A DNA stretch of 64,000 nucleotides from Pictodentalium vernedei (Eukaryota; Mollusca; Scaphopoda; Dentaliida; Dentaliidae): contig CM062294.1 in assembly GCA_031216915.1 (NCBI GenBank), forward strand, positions 386,747,217 to 386,811,216, in the 5' to 3' direction. Made by a program: the position numbers and the translations under genes. This document shows, in pieces, positions 58,834-64,000 of this stretch. The notes beneath the pieces were generated by a model. That model searched no databases, was not told the origin of the DNA, and saw only the letters and a list, made by a program, of their open reading frames with translations. Numbering within the stretch: the first letter of the stretch is position 1; each line of letters starts with the position of its first letter.

Positions 58834-60905
58834 AGCTGCTACCTTCCAGTATACAGAACCCCCCCACTCTCCACCTTCGAATAGGTTCCACATTACAGAC
58901 CACAGGTATAACTTTGTTTTTGCTTTCATTTAGTTCGAGTCTCCATTGGTTCCCATATCTCTCAACAATTGCCAGTATTTTTGCCTGCCCTTCTTCACTT
59001 TCTGACACTAGCACCACGTCGTCTGTGAAAAATAGCCCCGGGATCTTCAAGTCCCCAACTGCTACCCCCCTCGTCGCTATGCAGGAGTTCTTCTAAATAT
59101 TCGATGTGCAATGCAAAAAGAATTGCCAAAAGGATACACCCTTGTTTTAGGCCTATCTCCATAGGCACATGTTTTGTTGTCATGTTACCCAGGATAAATT
59201 CACTGTACATCTTTATATAATGCTTTCAGAATTCCAACAAACTTGCCTCCCAAGCCCAGGGCCTCAAGCTTTCGCCACATACCCTCCCTCCAAACTCTAT
59301 AATATGGCTTTTTAGCATCCAGAAAGGCTATAAACATCTCTTTCTTTTTTGCTTTTGCAGATTCAATCATTTCGGATATGGTGAAAAGATGGTTAGAGAC
59401 ACTCCTTCCTGTCCTGAGCCATTCTGAATCTCTCCCCCCAAAAAACACACCTTGATCACTTCTCTAATCTCCCATACAGAACTTTACAGAAAACTTTTCC
59501 AACGTTGCTACAAACAGAAATTCCACGGGATAATTATCCAAAACAACCTTTCCCCCTTTTTGTGTATAAATGTGACCTTGCTTTCTCTTGTTTTTCTGTG
59601 GCTAAATTGAATTGGGCCATTAGGCTTTTACAGAGTTCCTCTCAAGTATTTTTTAGGAACTCATTAGGAATTTTGTTCACACCTACCGCTTTTCTGTTCC
59701 TAATATTTGAGACCACTTTTCGTACCTCCTCAGATTTAATTTCGCTGCACACAAGGTTTGCTAAATTTTCCTTGACCTCATTCTGGCACTCCAGTGGGTT
59801 CCTCATGCCCCACCGCTTGTCATTTACCTTTTCCCAGTGCTCTACTAGTTATGTGATTTGATCTTGATCATCTGTATTTCTGCCATCTACTTTAATACTC
59901 TGTGGGTTACATCCATTGTTTTGTTTATTCACCCATTTCTAAAATATGTTCGAACTCGATCCCTGTCATTCTTATCGTCCTAATACGACTGCTATTTCAC
60001 ACGCTCCAAATAACGTTTTTGATCTTATTTACTTCATTTTGTGCTTGTTGGTATTCTTTCTTTGCTACTCTGGCCTCATTGCTTTCCACACCCTTGAGTT
60101 TACTACTCCACCTGCAAGCAGCACATTTAACTTCTCTCTCTTTATGACCTTTTTCAATTCTTCATTCACTCTATACCCACGTTCCCGTGTTGGCACTCTA
60201 AAATCTTTCCTATACTTTGTTTCCATGCCTCCACTAGGCTCCTAACTATGGCATCTGCCATTTTCTGAACATTGGGCTCCCTATGTACATTCCCAATCTT
60301 TGGTTTCAATTTCTCTTCGAACTTTGCCCAGTCAACATCCTTTCTGATTCCCAAATCTCCTTAAAGCTTCCTTTGCTTCATATTAGGTTTTTGCCCCTGA
60401 TAGTAACTGTAATCAAATTGTGGTCACTATCCAACTCCCTTTTACCCTCATTGTCCACTTCTACCTCCCTCCATAAATCGATATATGTGAGAATATAGTC
60501 GATAATTGATCTTGTCATTCCTCTCCCAGGTCCATTTCCTCATACACCTTGCGTCCCTGTTCAGAATCTTCAGACAGAGCTCATTTGTGAAGTCCAACAG
60601 CTTCCTTCCATTCCTGTTGACTTTCTTATCCCCACCCTGTATGACTTCTTCCTTATCACCTGTGTGTCCATTAAAGTCACCCATCAAAATTATACTGAGC
60701 ACCCTGTTTTCTAGTTCTGTGATATTGGACCTAAGTGTTGAGAATATGGAATCATTCCACTCAAGTTTGCTTCCCTCCACAGTACACAATCCCAAGGGCA
60801 ATACTTTTGTTTTTTAGAACCCATCCAATTTGTTCCCGATACCTCAGCCGAGGTGCTGACATCTGCCAGATCTGTGATCAACAACGGTTTTAAATCCTCT
60901 TTAAT

Positions 60906-60950
60906 TTACATGCTCACCCCCCCCCCCCCCCCCCCCACACACACACACTT
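60906..60950 (+). repeat. poly-C/CA microsatellite
   Basis: A C homopolymer of about 20 bases runs into CACACACACAC inside the LINE endonuclease region. Confidence 0.8.
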
Positions 60951-61039
60951 TTTTGACCTTCAGTTCGTCCTACACCTATCCACACACATCCCCTTACTTG
61001 CTCTACCCATTTCTTATGTCTTAACCACATCTCGCTTAA

Positions 61040-61265
61040 CCCTTTACCTAATGTAATGGCCAAAACCAGCCAGCGCTATTTACAAAAGTCGGGAATTAAT
61101 TTTCATTATTTTTTGTCTCAAAAACATAGGTTATGACCCCTCTTTGGAATGAGTTCATTCCAATGAGAGGTCATAACCTATGTTTTTGAGACAAAAAATG
61201 AAAAAAATTAGGTATTCAAGAATTTTGTTTACAAGTGTCATCTGCCTTTCATGTTAGGTAAAGGG
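61040..61265. mobile_element. piggyBac-like MITE inside the LINE
   Basis: TTAA at 61036-61039 and 61266-61269 encloses 226 bp with CCCTTTACCTAA/TTAGGTAAAGGG ends and the internal inverted repeat GTCTCAAAAACATAGGTTAT. Same family as 6378-6613. The LINE frame (FDVMGL, then SEMWLRHKK on the far side) resumes across it. Confidence 0.9.
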
Positions 61266-61890
61266 TTAAACCCATGACATCAAAATCCTCAACCTCGATC
61301 AAAGAAGCAATTTCACTTACTTTCCTGTGGAGACCCTGGATGTTGCTATACCCCACTTTCAGGATATCTGGATTCCTTGACTTCCCCCTACTGATCCTGT
61401 TGTTTTCTGACAGTAACCTCGGTAATCTCGTTCTCTCCCCCTTGCTCTTGTTCACCCCACCTGAGTCCACACCTGCTATTGCCTCTGGCCTCCCATCATG
61501 CCCCTCTCCGAAAAAGGATCTGCTACCTGTAGAATTTTTTCTCCCAACACTTGTGTCCCCATCCTGCTAAGATGCAGCCCATCACACCCGTACATGCCCA
61601 CATTGCCCCAAACATGTCCCAGTGATCAATAAAGGGTATTCCCGGATCAGCACAGTAATTCACCAACTCCTCATTCAACACCATAATCCTTGAGTTCTGT
61701 TCGTCCCCACCCACTAGGATAGGAAGGACAACGGATACCACTACTCTTACATTTCTACCGAGCAGTTTGATGATTAAATCCCTGTACGACTACACCAGTC
61801 TTACTGACTTTCTCTCCCTGATATTGTTGGACCCCACATGAACCACCACTACCAGATCCGATCCTGACCCTGCCACAATACCATCTACCA

Positions 61891-62863
61891 GACTCAATTT
61901 GAACAAACGTGAATCCAACCCACACCAAGATGCTGCATATCAAATATCTAAAGATTCTGCTCACTGGTTCTGGTGAAGAAGATTGTTAGAGATTTTTTCT
62001 TAAATTGCACTAAGTAAAAATTCACACCCCCATAGTGATCCCCAATACTGAATGGGGGATTCAATTTGAACAAACTTGAATCAGACCCATACCAAGATGC
62101 TGTATACCAAATATCAAAAGATTCTGCCCATCGGTTCCGGAAAAGAACATTTTTAAAGAAATTTTCTTAAATTGCACTAAGTAAAAATTCAGGTCCCCAT
62201 AGTGAGCCCCAAAATGGATCAAGGGACTCCATTTGAACAAACTTGAATCAGACCCATACCAAGATGCAGTATACCAAAAATCAAAAGATTCTGCCCACTG
62301 GTTCTGGAGAAGATTTTTCCTTAAATTGCACTAAGGAAAAATTTATGCCCCTATAGGGAGCCCCAATATTGATCAAGGGACTCGATTTGAACAAACTTGA
62401 ATCAGACCCATACCAAGATGCTGCATACCAAATATCAATAGATTCTTCCCATTGGTTCTGGAGAAGATTTTTAAAGAATTTTTCTTAAATTGTACTAAGT
62501 AAAAATTCACGCCCCCATAGTAAGCCCCAATATTGGTTGAGGGACTCAATTTGAACAAACTTGAATCAGACCCATACCAAGATGCTGCATACCAAGTATT
62601 AAAGATTCTGCCCACTGGTTCTGGAGAAGATGTTTTAATAATTTTTCTATAATTCATACGGTGCTATCAGAGTTATGGCCCATACAGAGATCCCAAGTGA
62701 CGTGGCCATTTCATTTGAACAAACATGAATTGCCATATAGTAATGAACATCCACATGAAGTTTCATGAAAATCGGACCAGTAGTTTCAAAGAAGTTGTTT
62801 GAAAAATGTTGACGACGACGGACGGAAAGTGATAAGTTGAGCTTCCTTCGGTGAGCTAAAAAT
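61891..62863 (+). mobile_element. pearl/Helentron-like element, right part
   Basis: Core units of about 160 bp (GACTCAATTTGAACAAACTT, ATCAGACCCATACCAAGATG, TGCATACCAAATATCAAAAG) lead to CGACGACGGACGGAAAGTGA. The terminal hairpin is AGCTTCCTTCGGTGAGCT followed by AAAAA. It resembles the 3' end of element B. It abuts the LINE 5' end, so the LINE either inserted in or replaced its left part. Confidence 0.7.
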
Positions 62864-64000
62864 TCCTCATATTGATTAAGTTATAATTCGGGCTCAATAT
62901 GAACCCAGGGATTGGCTTTAACAAACTTGAATCTCACCCCCCTAAGGATGCTACATACCACATATCAAAACATTCCGACTGATGGATCTGAAGAAGAAGA
63001 TTTTTAAAGAAAATTCCTCATTTCAAACTAAGTTACAATTCAAGCTCCCACACTGAGCCCAAATATGGACCTAGGGACATGGCTTGAACAAACTTGAATC
63101 TCACCCCCTAAGGATGCTGCATACCAAATATCAAAACATTCCGACTGCTGGATCTGAAGAAGAAGATTTTTAAAGAAAATTCCTCATTTTGAAGTAAGTT
63201 ATCATTCGGGCTCCCACAGTGAGCCCAAATATGGACCAAGGGACATGGCTTGAACAAACTTGAATCTCACCCCCTAAGGATGCTGCATAACAAATATCAA
63301 AAAAACATTCCAACTGCTGGGTCTGAAGAAGAAGATTTTTAACGAAAATCCCTCGTTTTGAACTAAGTTATAATTCGGGCTACCACAGTGAGCCCAAATA
63401 TGAACCCAGGGACCTGCCTTGAACAAACTTGAATCTCCCCCCCCCCCCCCCCCCCCCCAAGCATGCTGCATACCCAGTATCAAAAGATTCAGCCTGCTGA
63501 ACCTTGAGATGAAGATTTTTAAAGATATTTGCCTGTAGTGCACTAACTTCAAATTGGGCTCCTATACTGAGCCCAAATATGAACCCAGGGGGCCGATTTG
63601 AACAAACTTGAATCAGATCCACCCCACAATGTTGCATACCAAATATCAAAAGATTCTGCCTGCTGGATCTGGAGAAGAAGATTTTTTAAGAAATTTGCCT
63701 GAAATGCACCAAGTTCGAATTCGGGCTTCTATACTGAGCCCAAATGTGAATCCAGGAGGCCGATTTGAACAAACTTGAATCAGATCCACCCCACAATGTT
63801 GCATACCAAATATCAAAAGATTCTGCCTGCTGGGTCTGGAGAAGAAGATTTATTTTAAGAAATTTGCCTGAAATGCACTAAGTTCGAATTTGGGCTTCTA
63901 TGGTGAGCCCAAATATGAATCCAGGGGGCCGATTTGAACAAACTTGAATCAGACCCATACCAAGATGCTGCATACCAAGTACCAAAAGATTCTGCTCACT
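62864..64000 (+). mobile_element. pearl-like core array running off the window
   Basis: Seven or more core units of the element A/B family (AGCCCAAATATGGACC(T/A)AGG, GGCTTGAACAAACTTGAATC, ACCCCCTAAGGATGCTGCAT). A poly-C run of about 20 lies at 63428-63459. No end is seen before 64000. Open frames here (for example 63274-63649, minus strand) are repeat artefacts. Confidence 0.75.

Larger units (their letters stand above)
58834..61890 (-). pseudogene. CR1-like LINE, truncated and decayed
   Basis: On the minus strand, from 61890 down: an SGNH/GDSL-hydrolase-like block (VVVHVGSNNI near 61840; IPFIDHWDMF, then CDGLHLSRMGTQ-like sequence near 61580), as in the first protein of CR1-type elements. 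Next is an APE-type endonuclease start (VGYSNIQGLHRKVSEIASLI, 61250-61400), its middle (ILMGDFNGHTGDKEE, 60660-60700), a linker (KDVDWAKFEEKLKPK) and reverse transcriptase motifs (MFIAFLDAKKPYYRVWREG; IGLKQGC; GLFFTDDVVLVSES with FTDD at the active site). The frames are shifted and interrupted several times, and the reverse transcriptase C-terminus and 3' tail are missing. A TTAA MITE is inserted in the endonuclease. Confidence 0.85.

Overview
This is eukaryotic, AT-rich, repeat-dominated DNA. The repeat content suggests a mollusc, probably a bivalve. The main clues are many 'pearl'/Helentron-type non-autonomous elements (tandem core repeats of about 125-170 bp, then an ACGG/AGAC microsatellite and a terminal hairpin), tRNA-derived SINEs, DIRS-type retrotransposons and piggyBac-like MITEs. 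No bacterial-type operons, rRNA genes or CRISPR arrays are visible. The species assignment is an inference from repeat style only.

Layout. 1-3870: a pearl-like tandem array (about 165 bp units) with a second array element nested in it (1926-3144) and a degenerate telomere-like tract. 3885-4870: a decayed hAT transposase. 6378-6613: a TTAA-flanked MITE. 7400-8560: another tandem-core element. 10124-13975: SINEs, one of them split by a non-autonomous hAT with an 8-bp target duplication. 14193-23974: DIRS copy 1 (old), with a Helentron-like element inserted in it (15736-18244). 24096-31135: three pearl/Helentron-like elements, separated by exon-like pieces at 26310-26431 and 28302-28432. 31167-38080: DIRS copy 2 (broken coding part, perfect termini). 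38825-38972: a well-formed host exon on the minus strand. 39380-40889: two more tandem-core elements. 40986-48109: DIRS copy 3 (the most complete). 48296-54436: tandem-core elements with SINEs, a TTAA element, a SINE fold-back and an array full of nuclear-receptor-like half-sites. 55604-64000: further pearl-like arrays surrounding a truncated CR1-like LINE (58834-61890), which itself contains a TTAA MITE.

How it fits together. The only convincing host coding material is one minus-strand gene. Its 148-bp exon ends in codon phase 1 and joins in phase to a candidate exon 10.4 kb downstream. The intervening intron holds DIRS copy 2 and a 2.2 kb tandem-core element. Everything else is mobile DNA at different stages of decay, much of it nested, so relative ages can be read from the nesting.

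Most interesting signals. (1) The DIRS copies carry an 88-bp internal region exactly complementary to their two outer ends. (2) Copy 2 keeps that complementarity perfectly, with its own diagnostic bases, despite ruined coding capacity, and it is bounded by a 14-bp direct repeat unexpected for a tyrosine-recombinase element. (3) The DIRS terminal repeats carry a perfect NRF1-type palindrome. (4) A tandem element at 51480-52650 carries five perfect DR1 nuclear-receptor motifs.
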